Source: Amylostereum areolatum
Lineage: Eukaryota > Basidiomycota > Agaricomycetes > Russulales > Stereaceae
DNA: 64,000 nt
NCBI GenBank assembly: GCA_012932865.1
Contig: SAXG01000038.1
Coordinates: forward strand, 248,001 to 312,000
Direction of reading: 5' to 3'
In this document: piece by piece, positions 9,957-21,004 of the stretch
How positions within the stretch are numbered: position 1 is the stretch's first letter
Layout of the letters: each line of letters starts with the position of its first letter
Notes under the pieces: generated by a model
What the model was told of the DNA's origin: nothing
The model's input: only the letters and a program-made list of their open reading frames with translations
The model's database searches: none
Position numbers and translations under genes: made by a program

Positions 9957-10430
9957 GTACTAGCCCCCGAGTCGAGGACGGTTACTAGTACGGCAAGGGG
10001 ATCGGGTGTCGAGGGATATGTCACTGGTCTTTCCAATCGCAAGACGGTCTGCCTCAGCCTTCTCGGCCTGTTGGCTGTCTCTTCGTTCAAGGGTCACGAG
10101 CCCAAGAACTTCTCGGGTCACTTTCCCTTTGTCGCTTTTACTAGCCTCCTACACCGTTAGGTGCACCTTCAACTGTCACGTCTGGGTTCTCGTGGTGCTC
10201 GAGGGGCCTCGAGTACGTGTAACATAACGCGGTTACGTCAAGCCGGCGCCGCTGATGCGTGCACACGACCACAGAATCGGGGTGACTAGTCGCGTACGCT
10301 GGGGGCAATGATCCGAGGCGGCACGAAGAAAAAGTGGAGTTAGTAGCGCAATAAGGCGTCTACTACGGACAGGTATGCTACGCTACGATGGTCGTCGGGT
10401 AGTGCGATGGTAAAGTAGATCTCGACCTTA
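9957..10430 (-). other. B leader and putative primer-binding site
   Basis: 474 bp between the 5' LTR and ORF1. The bases adjoining the LTR on the minus strand (10430 downward) read TAAGGTCGAGATCTACT; the leader of element C starts TTAGGTCGAGATCTCTC. The shared 11-mer next to unrelated LTRs suggests a common primer-binding site, although it lacks the usual TGG start. Nothing else is recognised. Confidence 0.5.
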
Positions 10431-10923
10431 TGTCAGCAACGGCCTTAGTGACGAGCACTAGGCGACGACGTGTGACACAAGTGAAGAGGGACGATGGGGG
10501 ATAAGGTCGGTAGTATTGACTAGGTCGAGATGGGGAATATGTACAGGAGGAATGGAGCCCTTATATACTACGAGGCAGAGTCACTTAGTAAGCTACGACA
10601 CACGGCGGTCAGTAAGCAGAGCTAAGTATAGATACATGCGCAGCAGGATCAGTAAGCGAGACAATAAGGATGAGCCGGGTCCGGAGCGGCATGATGTCAT
10701 GCGCAGCGTTATGATGTCATGTGGAGTCAAAGGAAGCGATGATAAGACGAGCCTGGAGTCATGACGTCAGGAAGGAGCAAGGATAAGCCGAGTCTCCACC
10801 GGAGTGACGGAGTATTACTAAGTGATGAGTAGTCAGATAGAAATGAAAATAAAAATGAATTGGGATATTATCCCCGAGGTCCCCGAGGTGTCCGAGATGT
10901 CCGGAATGGTAACGTTCATGACA
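10431..10923 (-). repeat. 5' LTR of B
   Basis: 493 bp, one base different from 2386-2878 (GACGACG here, GACAACG there). It is followed at 10924-10928 by the target duplication GGTAC. Confidence 0.95.
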
Positions 10924-11379
10924 GGTACGCCGTGGATGGATTCCCTTCAATGCCTAATAGTTGGAACAATGCTGTGGTGAACTTGGAGACAAACACAGTG
11001 CCGTGGTCGCTGACGATCTTTCTAGGAATTCCATGATGGGGGACCACTTTGCGTAGGTACTCGAAGGCGAGTTTGTCCTCTGTTAGGTCTTTGGTCGTGG
11101 CCCAGAATACAACCTGCTTGGTACCCATGCAGTTCACATTGCAGATGGCGTCTTTTCCATCCGAGACCGGGAGCGGCATGACAAAGTCAATGGACACATG
11201 CTCCCAAGGTGCTTGTGGCGGGTCATGTGGGTGGAGTGGAGCGGCAATACGATCGTGTCTAATCTTGGTACGTTGGCAGGTCTCACATCCTTCGACATAT
11301 TTCCAGACATCGTCTCTAATGGCAGGCCACCAGTAGTTGCGTGTGATGAGCTCGTGGGTCTTGTATTGTCCTGGATGAC
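10924..11379 (-). pseudogene. A pol: integrase zinc domain and core (fragment)
   Basis: A minus-strand fragment with the integrase zinc motif (CETCQRTKIRHD), the first catalytic region (VSIDFVMPLP) and the second (IVSDHGTVF, with His where B has Arg). It is closely related to B. It continues into 145-2385 once B is removed and stops at the edge of the LTR of element C, so the RT, protease and gag of A are missing from the window. Confidence 0.88.
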
Positions 11380-11935
11380 TGTGACGACACGCGTCAAGAG
11401 CCCCTATCTTTTTCCTCAAAGGGACTTACGCCCTTTTCATTTTGTTACGACAGTGGAAGGACATTGTTTTGGACTAGGGATTATGGCTGGGTTGGTCACG
11501 TGACTAAGCACGTGTTTCTCTTCACATGACGTATCACCTGATTTCGGACTTTGGAACTCCGCTTACACGCACAGCATAGAATCAGTGCACAGGATTGGTA
11601 GAATACGATTACTGTACTTAGGATATTATGTAGGTCAAGGGGCTCTGAAGTGGGTCACCCTAGTAGTATAAAAGGAGTGCATGTAGCGAGCCTAGTCCTC
11701 ATCTCGACCTCTTGGTCTTTGGACTAGGTAAGCAGTGTTTCTACTGTATCTTAGAACTGCGACTAATGCTAAAACTTGGTCTTTGGACTAGTCGTTTGCA
11801 GTGCCTAAGTAGTGCCCTTGCGGCTTCGCGCACTGACCTGTGTAGTCGCGCTCGAGGAGGTTGACTTCGAGTTTCTCTCTTGTTTTTGTTGTGTGTTGTT
11901 GTCATTGTCGGCACGTGATCGACTCCGTCGTCACA
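11380..11935 (+). repeat. 5' LTR of C
   Basis: 556 bp. It starts TGTGACGAC and ends GTCGTCACA, a 9-bp perfect inverted terminus, which I used to set both borders. A TATA box lies at 11667. A short phrase, CTTGGTCTTTGGACTAG, occurs near 11711-11727 and in a shortened form near 11775-11791. No second copy of the LTR is in the window. Confidence 0.8.
11667..11674 (+). promoter_or_regulatory. TATA box in C LTR
   Basis: TATAAAAG in the middle of the LTR, the expected place for the U3/R promoter. About 60 bp downstream, AG|GTAAGC at 11726-11733 looks like a splice donor and could begin a leader intron. Confidence 0.6.
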
Positions 11936-12631
11936 TTAGGTCGAGATCTCTCGCACGCACCCTGCTCTGAAGGAGTAGCTTGTGCGACAAGTCGTTCCCT
12001 TCGCGTTCGAGTCCCAGTTGAGCCCACTTCGCTTGTACGCGCACATTCACACGGATAGAGTAACGTGTTCTGTACCACTCCGGGCGGCGCGTTTGTAGTG
12101 AAACCTTCGGGCAGATCTACGCAGCTACGCTTGTCTTTGCCTTACCACGGGCGGACCGAGTCGATTCTTGAAGTTGCACCTTTGGTGTAGGAGCTTGTGA
12201 AATGCGGCTTCGAACGGCAAAATTACTGGTTGCCGCTGCGCCCTTGTGAGATGCTAGTCGGAACGTCCCCACCAACAGGCCGAGGAGGCTGAGGAAATCA
12301 GGGGTAGATGAATTGTGAATCTGGGGATAAAGTGCCTGTGATAGGCGACGACTTTGGGAATCTTTCGGTTCAGAGTTTGCACTGCCAGGGCCAATCCCTT
12401 GGTTAGGCCGACGAAAGTATCCCTGTTTAAACTTCCAACACATTCCCTTGACCACCAGGACAAGCCGGTCCTGCGTACCTTAACCCAGACGAGTTCGATT
12501 CAGACGACGACCCACTCGATACCAATCTTATCGTCGACTTTGAACTTTGGGATCAACCCAACGACTACCACTATCAACCCGACAACTCTGACGCCCTCCT
12601 ACTTCTCTTCGATGAGCTCCCACCAAACGAC
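11936..12631 (+). other. C leader with open acidic extension of gag
   Basis: The first bases (TTAGGTCGAGATCT) are a candidate primer-binding site shared with B. From about 12455 the gag frame is already open without an ATG and encodes an acidic, aromatic stretch (FDSDDDPLDTN, ending FDELPPND) directly before the first gag ATG. A splice acceptor-like CCACCAG lies just upstream. A spliced or non-AUG start is possible but not shown. Confidence 0.45.
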
Positions 12632-13924
12632 ATGGATGCTGATCAGCTCCAACTGCTCCTCCAAGGTCTTGGTACCACGCTGGAGAACCTCAATAACACG
12701 ATGGCCAGCATCAATACGGCGGTTGGCGACATCAACATTGCCATGGGAGATATCAATACGGCAATGAATGGTGTCAACACGGCGCTTGGCGCAAACAACG
12801 GCCTCCTGACAACAGCCAACCAGACGAATCAGGCGCTGGGAACCGTTCTCCAAACGATGACAAACAGCCAAGGCGCACTCGCGCACGCCATTACCAACTT
12901 CAACCCAAACCCTGTAGGGCAGACCTCGGGGGGAGACAAGTCTGCGGTGCCCTCGCCGCCTAAGTTCGATGGCAAAGGAAAAGGACCGGAAGCTCGCCAC
13001 TTCCTGGCTGCCTACCAGAGCTGGGCAATGACAATGGGGACAAAGCTCAACGTCCTCAATGCCAACACCCACCAATGGGAAATGGTGGACCGTCTGTGGA
13101 TCCACGCGGCCCTCAACTTCCTTACGGACGAGGCACGCACGTGGGCACTTCCCCACATCGAGGCCCTGAATGTGGGCAACACCCCTTTTGCCAACTGGGG
13201 CGCATTCGTCGACGACTTCAAACGGCGCTTCATGCCGATCGACGTCTCCTTGGTCGCAAAGGAAGCGATCAAGAAGCTCTTCCAAGGGGATATGGACATT
13301 CCCCACTACAAGGCCCGCTTTGACGAGCACGCGGCACAAACCGGCTGGTCGGACAATGACCTCCATGACAGGTTCTACGATAACTTATCGGACTGCATAA
13401 AGGATGGACTTGTCAATGTCCAAGCCAACACCGATACGTTGGCAGACCTGGCCAAGTGGGCAACAAAAGTTGATCGTCGGCAGCGCAACCGCCGCGACGA
13501 GAAGCGTGGCAAGGGGAGCGAGCCCTCGTGCCCCTCCGGGCAGTCTTCGGCTTCGGCCGACCCGGATGCCATGCAGGTCGACGCGACTGGCAACGGAAAG
13601 ACCCTCATCTCCTATCGCAAGGAAATGCAGGGGAAGTGTTACGGGTGCGGGTCGAAGGACCACACCAAGGCAAACGGCAGGCACGAGCGTGACATCTGTC
13701 GCCACTGCGGCAAGACGGGCCATCGGGCCAACGTCTGCATGGACCGATACCTGGGCAAGCCTCAGCTGAAGAAGGTCGCAGGCACATCGGACGGCGACGC
13801 TACGGTCTCATCCGGCTCGACCTCCTCAGCTCCGGACAACGCAGCGGCAGATCTGTTGCAGAAGTTAATGAGCCAGCAAGTGGAGCTGGCAAAGCAGATG
13901 GAGGCGCTTAAGGCGTCTTTTTAG
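12632..13924 (+). CDS. gag: C gag with heptad repeats and two zinc knuckles
   Basis: 430 residues from the first in-frame ATG. Near residues 25-55 there are four 7-residue repeats (INTAVGD, INIAMGD, INTAMNG, VNTALGA), a likely coiled coil. The capsid region follows (PPKFDGKG, then FVDDFKRRF, about 105-270). Then come a first Cys-rich cluster (CYGCGSKDH) and a canonical knuckle CRHCGKTGHRANVC near 365-378. A helical tail (LMSQQVELAKQMEAL) ends at TCT TTT TAG, with pol open in the -1 frame. Confidence 0.92.
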   Translation: MDADQLQLLLQGLGTTLENLNNTMASINTAVGDINIAMGDINTAMNGVNTALGANNGLLTTANQTNQALGTVLQTMTNSQGALAHAITNFNPNPVGQTSGGDKSAVPSPPKFDGKGKGPEARHFLAAYQSWAMTMGTKLNVLNANTHQWEMVDRLWIHAALNFLTDEARTWALPHIEALNVGNTPFANWGAFVDDFKRRFMPIDVSLVAKEAIKKLFQGDMDIPHYKARFDEHAAQTGWSDNDLHDRFYDNLSDCIKDGLVNVQANTDTLADLAKWATKVDRRQRNRRDEKRGKGSEPSCPSGQSSASADPDAMQVDATGNGKTLISYRKEMQGKCYGCGSKDHTKANGRHERDICRHCGKTGHRANVCMDRYLGKPQLKKVAGTSDGDATVSSGSTSSAPDNAAADLLQKLMSQQVELAKQMEALKASF

Positions 13925-15707
13925 AACGGACCCGTGCTAAAGCAGCTGCGGCTGGGTCGAGTGGTAAGCGCGGTACGGACTCCATGGTTTCTCCCACGGA
14001 CTCTTGTAAAACTACACATGTTTCTTTTTCCTCTACGCCATTTTGTATGAATACGGACTATGATATGAAAACAGAAAACACAAAAAAATCATCTACGCCT
14101 ATGTCCTCCTGTTCCTTTTCTTCTCCTACGTCATCATCGGTTCCTACAGCTACGACTTATCTATCTGAATATGAAAGCATTTCTTCTTGTACTATACCAG
14201 AAGTCCTCAAAGGAGGCAATCATTTACGTATTTATGTTTTGTTAAAAGGGAGAAACCGTACCGCGCGAGTGGCTGCCATGGTGGATTCAGGGGCGACGGG
14301 GTTATTTATTAGTAAGCGCTTCGTGGAGAAGCACAGGGTGAACGTGCGGCCTCTGGCTCGCGGCATCCCCTTGTTCAACATCGATGGCACAAAGAACCAG
14401 GCTGGGAGCATTACACATTATGCCCAGCTGGAACTGTGCGTCGGGGATAGACAAGAATGGGCCGAGTTTCTGGTAACAGATCTCGGACCTGAGGACGTAA
14501 TCCTTGGACTTCCGTGGCTTCGTAGGACGAACCCGGACATCGATTGGGCCAACGGTGAAGTACGGCTGGACGGAGAAACCCCAGAAGGAGAACCCTCCCT
14601 GCCGGATGAACCCTACTCCCGTGTTAATGCCAATCGAAAGGAAAGGCGCTACCTCTTTAAGCAGGGGGTCCTAGACAACACCACCGACGAAGTCTGGTGC
14701 GCAGCGGGATATACGTACTCCCAGCGTATCACGGAGGAAGCGGGGCGAAATAAGCGCCAGCGCACTTTTGAAGAGATTGTCCCAGAACAATATCGGGACT
14801 TCTCAAAGGTCTTCTCGGAGGAAGAATCAGAACGACTTCCTGAGCACCGGCCATATGACCATGGGATTGATCTGAAGGATGACGCACCCGAGACCCTCCG
14901 ATCAAAGGCATATCCCATGTCGGTCAACGAGCAGGCAGAGCTGGATAAGTTCATTGAAGACAATCTTCGAAAGGGGTACATCACCCCCTCGAAATCCCCA
15001 ATGTCCTCACCGGTATTCTTTATCAAGAAGAAAGATGGGAAGCTACGGTTGGTCCAGGACTACCGTAAGCTGAATGATATCACCGTAAAGAACCGGTATC
15101 CACTCCCGCTCGCGTCCGATATCGTGAACCGGCTACGCGGGGCAAAGTATTTCACAAAGTTTGACGTTCGATGGGGCTACAACAATGTCCGCATTAAGAT
15201 GGGCGATGAGTGGAAAGCCACCTTCGCTACGAATTGGGGGTTGTTTGAGCCGAGCGTAATGTTCTTCGGCCTCACCAACTCACCGGCGATTTTCCAGGCC
15301 CTGATGAACTCAGTCTTCTCGGATCTGATCGCAAAGGGGCTCGTTGCGGTATACCTAGACGACATCCTCATCTTTACGAAAACGCTAGAAGAACACCGCG
15401 AGGTCGTACGTGAAGTCCTGAAACGGCTACAGGACAACGACCTCTACCTACACCCTGAGAAATGTGAATTCGAGAAAACCGAGATCAAATACCTCGGACT
15501 AGTGATACGAGAAGGAGAAGTGAGCATGGACCCTGCCAAGGTCCGCGCGGTGAAGGAATGGCCGACCCCATGCAACCTACGTGAAGTTCGTGCGTTCATC
15601 GGGTTTGCCAACTTCTATCGCCGGTTCATCAAGGACTTCGCTAAGCACACAAGGCCCTTGCATGACCTCACTAAGAAGGACACCCCCTGGAAGTGGGATA
15701 CGGAGCA
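13921..15707 (+). pseudogene. pol: C pol, protease and reverse transcriptase only
   Basis: The -1 frame is open from the gag stop, through a first ATG at 13984, to the junction at 15707; the frame then runs on into transposon sequence to a stop at 15838-15840. It has a Ser/Thr-rich N-terminus, protease (VDSGATG at about 14284) and reverse transcriptase with YLDDILIF at about 15353, ending just before RNase H (KKDTPWKWDTE). RNase H, integrase and any chromodomain are missing. No stop codon interrupts what remains, so truncation rather than slow decay killed it. Confidence 0.9.
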
Positions 15708-16050
15708 CATCAGCAAAACTCTGAGTAGTTGGGCAGTACTTGGACTTGGAGCAGATGCCTTGGCCTTGGAGGTGATCCTTGAGATGACCTTGACCTTGGG
15801 CAAAAAGACTGGGAGACTTGGTAAAATCAAGAAGCCTTGAGATCATACTTAGGAACAAGCAGTTTGACTTGGTAACTTGGTGAAATAAATGAGCCTTGGA
15901 GATATACTTGGGAATAAGTAGTTTGTACTTGATTGCACTTGAAGCCTTGGTTTTTTCCAAACCACTTTCTAACTTAGAACCCCTTACTTTTGTAAAAATG
16001 AGACAACAATCTATATTTGGAATCCAAAGAATAAATACAAAACAAATAAC
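15708..16050. repeat. Left terminal inverted repeat and sub-terminal motifs
   Basis: The 19-bp terminal repeat is followed by many CTTGG, ACTTGG and GCCTTG copies up to about 15955. These are probable transposase-binding repeats, by analogy with CACTA elements. No gene is seen. Confidence 0.7.
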
Positions 16051-16051
16051 T

Positions 16052-19000
16052 CTAAAAGGCAATCTCGTGTGTGTGGTGATCGGCATATTTATTTATGTAA
16101 AAAGCATGAAATGCATCAAGGCTATCTGTGTGGCTTAGTGCACGGGGAAGGAACTTGGCCCTAGCAGAGACACCAATAAGATGGGCACCACGAAGAATGC
16201 AGTCAAGGGGGATGACCGATATTTCACGGACTCCATGTCTGTCAAGATCTGGCTCGACAATCCACATGCCGGTGTCTGGGCAGGGAGTATCTGAAACAGG
16301 TGAGAACCATGACACAAGCGTGCATGGGTAGTCAACAGCATCTAATGTGAATCGGAAAAAAAGGAGAGCCCGAACAGCGTACAAACCTGCAAAGCCTGGA
16401 ATAGTCGGATCTTTCTCGACAAAGACACAGTCACGACATGCGGGGCCGCCACGCCATGACGACATCGAGCGAATGTGTTCACAGTGCATGCCACCGAGTC
16501 TTGACATGTCACTTGGTGCATAGAAAGAAGCGATAGCGGAGGGGAAAACCAAGACATGGCCGTCAAAATTGGGACAGTTGGCGAGCGGGACATCCATGGA
16601 TGATATGTCAGAGTTGGGGTGATGTTGATCATAAAGAAACCGGCGGATGAGTTCTGGGAGACGGGGGATATTCAAAGCCGCAGCGAGCATGTCGACAGGG
16701 CGCGGAAGGCCATTGACTAGTACAAAATTTGAATCAGCAAGGATATACCACTATTCATTCAGAGATTTCCGCACCTTGACACTTTGCAAGGATGACTTCT
16801 CCCAAGATGGAAGGACCATCGAGATCACCTCCGTCGGCATCATCATTGCCATGTTCATCTACAGGAATAAGTTCGACAGGCGGAGGGGGGGGATCGTCCA
16901 CAGGATCAGCATCCATCCTAGCGCGCATAGCCGGCGCAATCCAGAGGCAGGGGCCGATGAGCATTCCACGAGCCGTGAAGTCGACACGAGCCGCATGCAG
17001 CTTGTCCAGGCACTGGTTGATGAGCAAGATCTGCCCCAATGGCTCGTGGTGGTTAGTTCACCGATAGGGATCCTTAACAGCCTTGATATGCTTTGATTCC
17101 ATTATCGACGAGCAGAGCCCGTTAGGGGCGCCAAATAACTTGATGTGGGCGGGGTAATGCTTCATTGAATGTTGTCGGGGGAGTGAGAAACCGTCCGGGT
17201 GTACACCAACATCACGGAAGATCTCTCGCTCTTCATGGAACCGTGCGAGAGCAGCTTCAATGGCGTTGAGGGTGTCGTCATCAATGGTTGATCTTCTTAC
17301 CAGATAACAGAACTCTAAGAATGCGCTGAGCGCGCAGACCATTTGTGCACATAAGCAATTTAACACATCTTGTTTGGGCTTGTTTGAGCCTGTTTCGGAG
17401 TTGTCCAACACTCAAAACTCGCGAAAACTCACAAAACACCCCAACATCCCAACAGTCTCCCAGGCCATGTCTGGTTGGACAACTGTCATGGAGTTGAGCC
17501 AACTAGTGTCCAATTCACCATACATTTGGGTACAACTTAGGCTCAAGTACATGACAACAACACATTTCAATACATATATTTAATTTATATTGCTCATATC
17601 CAAACATTTTCATGGGTAAATCAATATCATTATTAATCAATGGTACATACTACATGGGCTACACAAAGTAGAGAAGGAAAAGTACGATAATGATGATGAA
17701 AAGACTATGCGACAAGGGTGATGAGGCGGCAACGGCAGGGGTGACAAGGCGCCGACAGCACTGGTGGCGAGGCTGGCCATGGTGGTGGCGACAGCGGTGG
17801 TGACGGAGCGGCGAGGGCGGGAGTGACGAGGTGGTGACGGCGGGAGTGACAGCGGGAGTGACGAGGTGGCGACGGCGGGAGTGATGTGATGACAAGGGCG
17901 GCGGCTGTGACGGGGCGGCGAGGGCGGCTGTGAGGAGATGGCGAGGGCGGGAGTGACGAGGTGGCGAGGGCGGGAGTGACGCGATGACGAGGGCAGCGGT
18001 GACGAGGTGGCGACGGCGGTGACGCGGCGGCGAAGGCGGCGGTGATGGGGCGGCGAAGGCGGCGGTGACGGGGCGGCGGTGACGGGGCGGTGAAGGCGAC
18101 AATGAGGAGATGGCGAGAGCAGGAGTGACGGGGCGGCGAGGGCGGGAGTGATGAGGTGGTGACGGCGGGAGTGACGAGGCGGCGAGGGCGGCAGTGACGC
18201 GATGGCGATGGCGGCTGTGACGAGGTGGCAATGGCGGCGGTGATGGGGTGGCGATGGCGGTGGCGACGGTGGCGGTGACGAGGCGGCGAGGGTGACGATG
18301 GGGACGATGGGGAGGGGGACGATGGTGGCGAGGGGGACGATGGTGGCGACAGTGGTGGTGAAGGGATGGTGGTGGTTGAGAAGGAAGGAAAGACGTGTCG
18401 TGGCAGGGAAATATGAGAAAGGAGAAAGTCTCACGGTCAAAAGCAGTTTAGGGCCGGCTCAATTTCCCTTCTGATCAAAATTTGATGCCGGGAAGTGTGA
18501 TCGATGAATTGCCCCGGAATTGCGGGGAGTTGCCGGGTTTGCCAAACTCGGCCGGGCCTGACAACTGCCATCAACACCCCAACACCGGCAACAGAGCCGA
18601 AACCGTCGGCAACACCCCAACAAAAAGTGTGATATTGCTGATGCAGGTACGTGGCCCGCAATCGCAGGTAGATAAACCTGTCACAACTTAGATATAATCG
18701 GGTGTGACATAAAGGCCAACGCACCTTCATAAGTGCCTTTGAATCGTCCCCGGTCCATTGCTTGAAGCCGCGCCCTTGAGGAAAGCGTCGGAGCCCAGGG
18801 AAACTTGGGGCCGCCGCAATCCTTAGGAGCCATAACAGGTAAGTATAGATTTTGAATCGGGAAAGAAAAGCAATCGTACTGACGGTCGATGTCCACGACG
18901 ATGGCAGACGCGCGAGATGGGCCATGTTCTTCGACCAGGTACTGATTGACCCAATCGACGAGGTGGTCTTTGAAGGTTCCTTTGATGATTTGATGCAGGA

Positions 19001-20725
19001 GGTCCGGGGACAGGAGCTCGTGTATGTCTGCCCTTGGAAACTCAGCAGTAAATGGCTATAACAAACCATCAATATTCGTGTGTGAAACAGAATGGACAAT
19101 GGTTCACGAACCTTCACATCGCCAACGATGCCGTACTCCTCCCACGCAGATTTGATTCCGAATGCGTCGAGGACAGCCTCAGTATGTTCCGCGCATTGTC
19201 GTGTTCCATCTCCATCCAGATCCCAGGGCAGTGCTGTGCATCTAGAGAAGAAGAAACACTTAGTTAGGCCTAGTCATACCATATTTTATACATAGAATAC
19301 GTACTTGGGGCACCAATTCTGAACGACGCAGGCAAGTAGAACCTGCTCGGGATAATCGGCAATATATGGCCCAAGCCCAAATATCATTTGACGATAATGG
19401 CCGTCGGCGCAAAGCATAACCTCAGGCTTGGTCATACCAGGACGAAGCGGTTGAAGGATGACGTGGAGAGAGGAGTGGAAGAGTTGGCGGCGGAACAGAT
19501 GGAAGCGGCTGTCCTTCTGAAACTCTTCGTCCGCTGATCATTTCCCATTAGAACACGACTCAGAGGACAAGCTTGAGACTTACTCTTCGGAATGGAGAGG
19601 AATGCGACCAGGGAGATACCTTCGCAATGGGCGGGCCGAGCTCCGTTGGTTATGAGACCATTGGAGAGGTAGAACGGATAGTACTCATTCTGCCCGGTTG
19701 CGACAGATACCGTGGTCTTGTCACTCCCCGAGATAACGGGACAGAACGTGGCGCCGTGGTTGTTAGGATCTTCGGAGAGTATATCCTGTAGATCGCAAGT
19801 CAACATTTCAGCCCCCGAACGAAACCACAAGCGAGCGTACATACATATTGTTTCCAAGCCCAATTACCGGACATGAAGTCGCGATACTGGCGCTTCTCGC
19901 CGTGGTATACCCTCTTTGCGGAGAAGTCCATCTCGGACGCGAAGTCGGGATTTGATAGCTGGTTACGGATAACTTCGAGTGGGCACCAAAACCAGATTTC
20001 GTATGAGGCGAGCATCCACGGTGGTGCTTCGCCGGCAGGAAGAGGTCCGTTGTAGGTGACAGAAAACGACTGCCATGCAATGTCACCGAGGCCGGTAGCG
20101 TTGATGGTCTCTTGCATGTCCTTATTGCTGGCAAACGGAGGCTTGTCGCCTTCTCGAAGTGTTGATGCCCAAAGTGCCATGAGTTCATCGACGTTGGCTC
20201 CGCTCATCTGAGAGCACTTGTACAAGAACTCGCCAATTTCGAATTTGTGACGGTCATTGAAAGGAGCGTAGTCGTCCGGAGTCGGACGAATCGGCGGAGG
20301 AGGAGCCGAGTTTGCGGGCAGAAAATTGCCCTCTTCATCGCAGGGTCTTCCTGGGGAGAGTGTTAATGAAACCCACAACAGAAGGAATGATACATACCAT
20401 CGAGATATGGGTGTGTTTCGACCCGTGAGGCCACGCCACGCTCGTCGCCAAAATCCTCGCCAAAATCCTCCTCCTCGTCGAAATCCTCCTCGTCACCGAA
20501 CGGAATGTCATGCATCTCGCAGTCTTCGTTAGCCGGGTCCAGGAAAGGCGTTGGCGAACGGTGTCGAACCACGCGAGGCGCCGGGGCAGGTCGCAACATT
20601 GTTGAGTGATACGCGTTGAAATGCTGGGTTTGGCCTGACGCGTTCTTGAACCATTGATTGCAGCCTCGAAACTTGCATGGAATCGTCCTTGCCTTCGGGG
20701 ATTGTCGAATCTTTGCGAGGGGCAT
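16052..20725 (-). CDS. Plavaka-type transposase, multi-exon
   Basis: The start is the ATG at 20725; the stop is at 16052. The N-terminus has a C2H2-like finger (CKFRGCNQWFKNASGQTQHFN). Introns with GT..AG borders can be placed at 20351-20397, 19786-19844, 19517-19583, 19242-19304 and 19056-19111, with more near 18812-18883, 18690 and 16725-16780. Family landmarks are DKTTVSVATGQNEYYPFYLS, ADIHELLSPD, FKQWTGDDSKALMK, DGFSLPRQHS, NGLCSSIMESKHIKAV and a C-terminal FYINKYADHH..EIAF. I see no frameshift or stop apart from the 1294-bp insertion at 17350-18643, which splits the exon between the GHVP and CALSAF motifs. The insertion makes this copy inactive unless it is spliced out. Confidence 0.85.
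17350..18643. mobile_element. 1294-bp CATCAG-type non-autonomous element in transposase
   Basis: The ends are imperfect inverted repeats CATAAGCAATTTAACACA and CATCAGCAATATCACAC. The duplication is CA (17348-17349 and 18644-18645); excising the element and one CA restores the interrupted transposase codons around the GHVP motif exactly. The interior is mostly a GC-rich minisatellite. The ends resemble those of the Plavaka element it sits in. Confidence 0.88.
17690..18340. repeat. GC-rich minisatellite core
   Basis: Imperfect short repeats with the recurring phrases GTGACGAGG, GGCGAGGGCGG and GGGAGTGACG fill about 650 bp. The plus strand is strongly purine-biased. The long Pro/Ser/His frames on the minus strand (up to 267 codons) follow from the repeat and are not believable genes. 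Confidence 0.8.
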
Positions 20726-21004
20726 GGCGGTAGAGGGACGGGAAAGAAACAAGTTGAGCAGGAGTTGAGCAGGAGTTGAGCAGGATGGCGGGCGCCCGGT
20801 GTGCTAGTTGCCAGTTGCGAAGGAGCAAGCGAAAGCCGGACGATACACCGGAGCCTCAACAGCCTCAACCCGTGCCGAAAACTTGTGATGAAATGGAAAA
20901 GTGACAAAAGTCAGTACACCGAACAAGCGAGAACTAATAAGAACCTTCTTACCTTCGACCACAACAATGCGCGTCCCCTCCTTTTCACACTCGTTCCTCT
21001 TGCC
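20726..21004. promoter_or_regulatory. Divergent promoter region of Plavaka genes
   Basis: 279 bp separate the ATGs of the minus-strand transposase and the plus-strand companion gene. It contains three tandem copies of GAGTTGAGCAG near 20752-20785. A shared bidirectional promoter is inferred from the layout alone. Confidence 0.4.

Larger units (their letters stand above)
2386..10923 (-). mobile_element. Full-length Ty3/gypsy chromovirus B
   Basis: An 8538-bp minus-strand element with 493-bp LTRs (2386-2878 and 10431-10923) that differ at one position, and a perfect 5-bp target duplication GGTAC (2381-2385 and 10924-10928). It inserted into the integrase frame of element A. Order in transcription sense: LTR, leader, ORF1, gag, pol, LTR. 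All major frames are open apart from the TAA between ORF1 and gag. The near-identical LTRs say the insertion is recent, and the element may still be competent. Confidence 0.95.
1..11379 (-). mobile_element. Old Ty3/gypsy chromovirus A, interrupted and truncated
   Basis: Minus-strand integrase and chromodomain sequence related to element B is spread over 145-2385 and 10924-11379. The two parts are separated by B, which carries the 5-bp duplication GGTAC; removing B rejoins the integrase reading frame. A is also cut by a 294-bp MITE at 469-762 and a 1044-bp hAT-like element at 827-1870, and its 5' half is lost where the LTR of element C begins at 11380. It carries a nonsense codon and is dead. 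Confidence 0.85.
11380..15707 (+). mobile_element. Ty3/gypsy element C, 3'-truncated
   Basis: A plus-strand element: LTR at 11380-11935, leader, gag, then pol up to the end of reverse transcriptase. At 15708 it is joined to the left end of the Plavaka transposon. The rest of pol and the 3' LTR do not reappear after the right end of that transposon at 24081, so a deletion or rearrangement must be involved. Confidence 0.85.

Noticed and set aside
9389..10090. 233-codon minus-strand frame
   Set aside because: It overlaps B ORF1 in another frame, starts in the leader and is low-complexity.
12599..13366. 255-codon minus-strand frame opposite C gag
   Set aside because: It is the complement of a clear gag capsid region and has no domain of its own; frames opposite GC-rich coding sequence are often open.
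17637..18440. 267-codon Pro/Ser/His frame
   Set aside because: It is encoded by the minisatellite core; all phases of the repeat are open.
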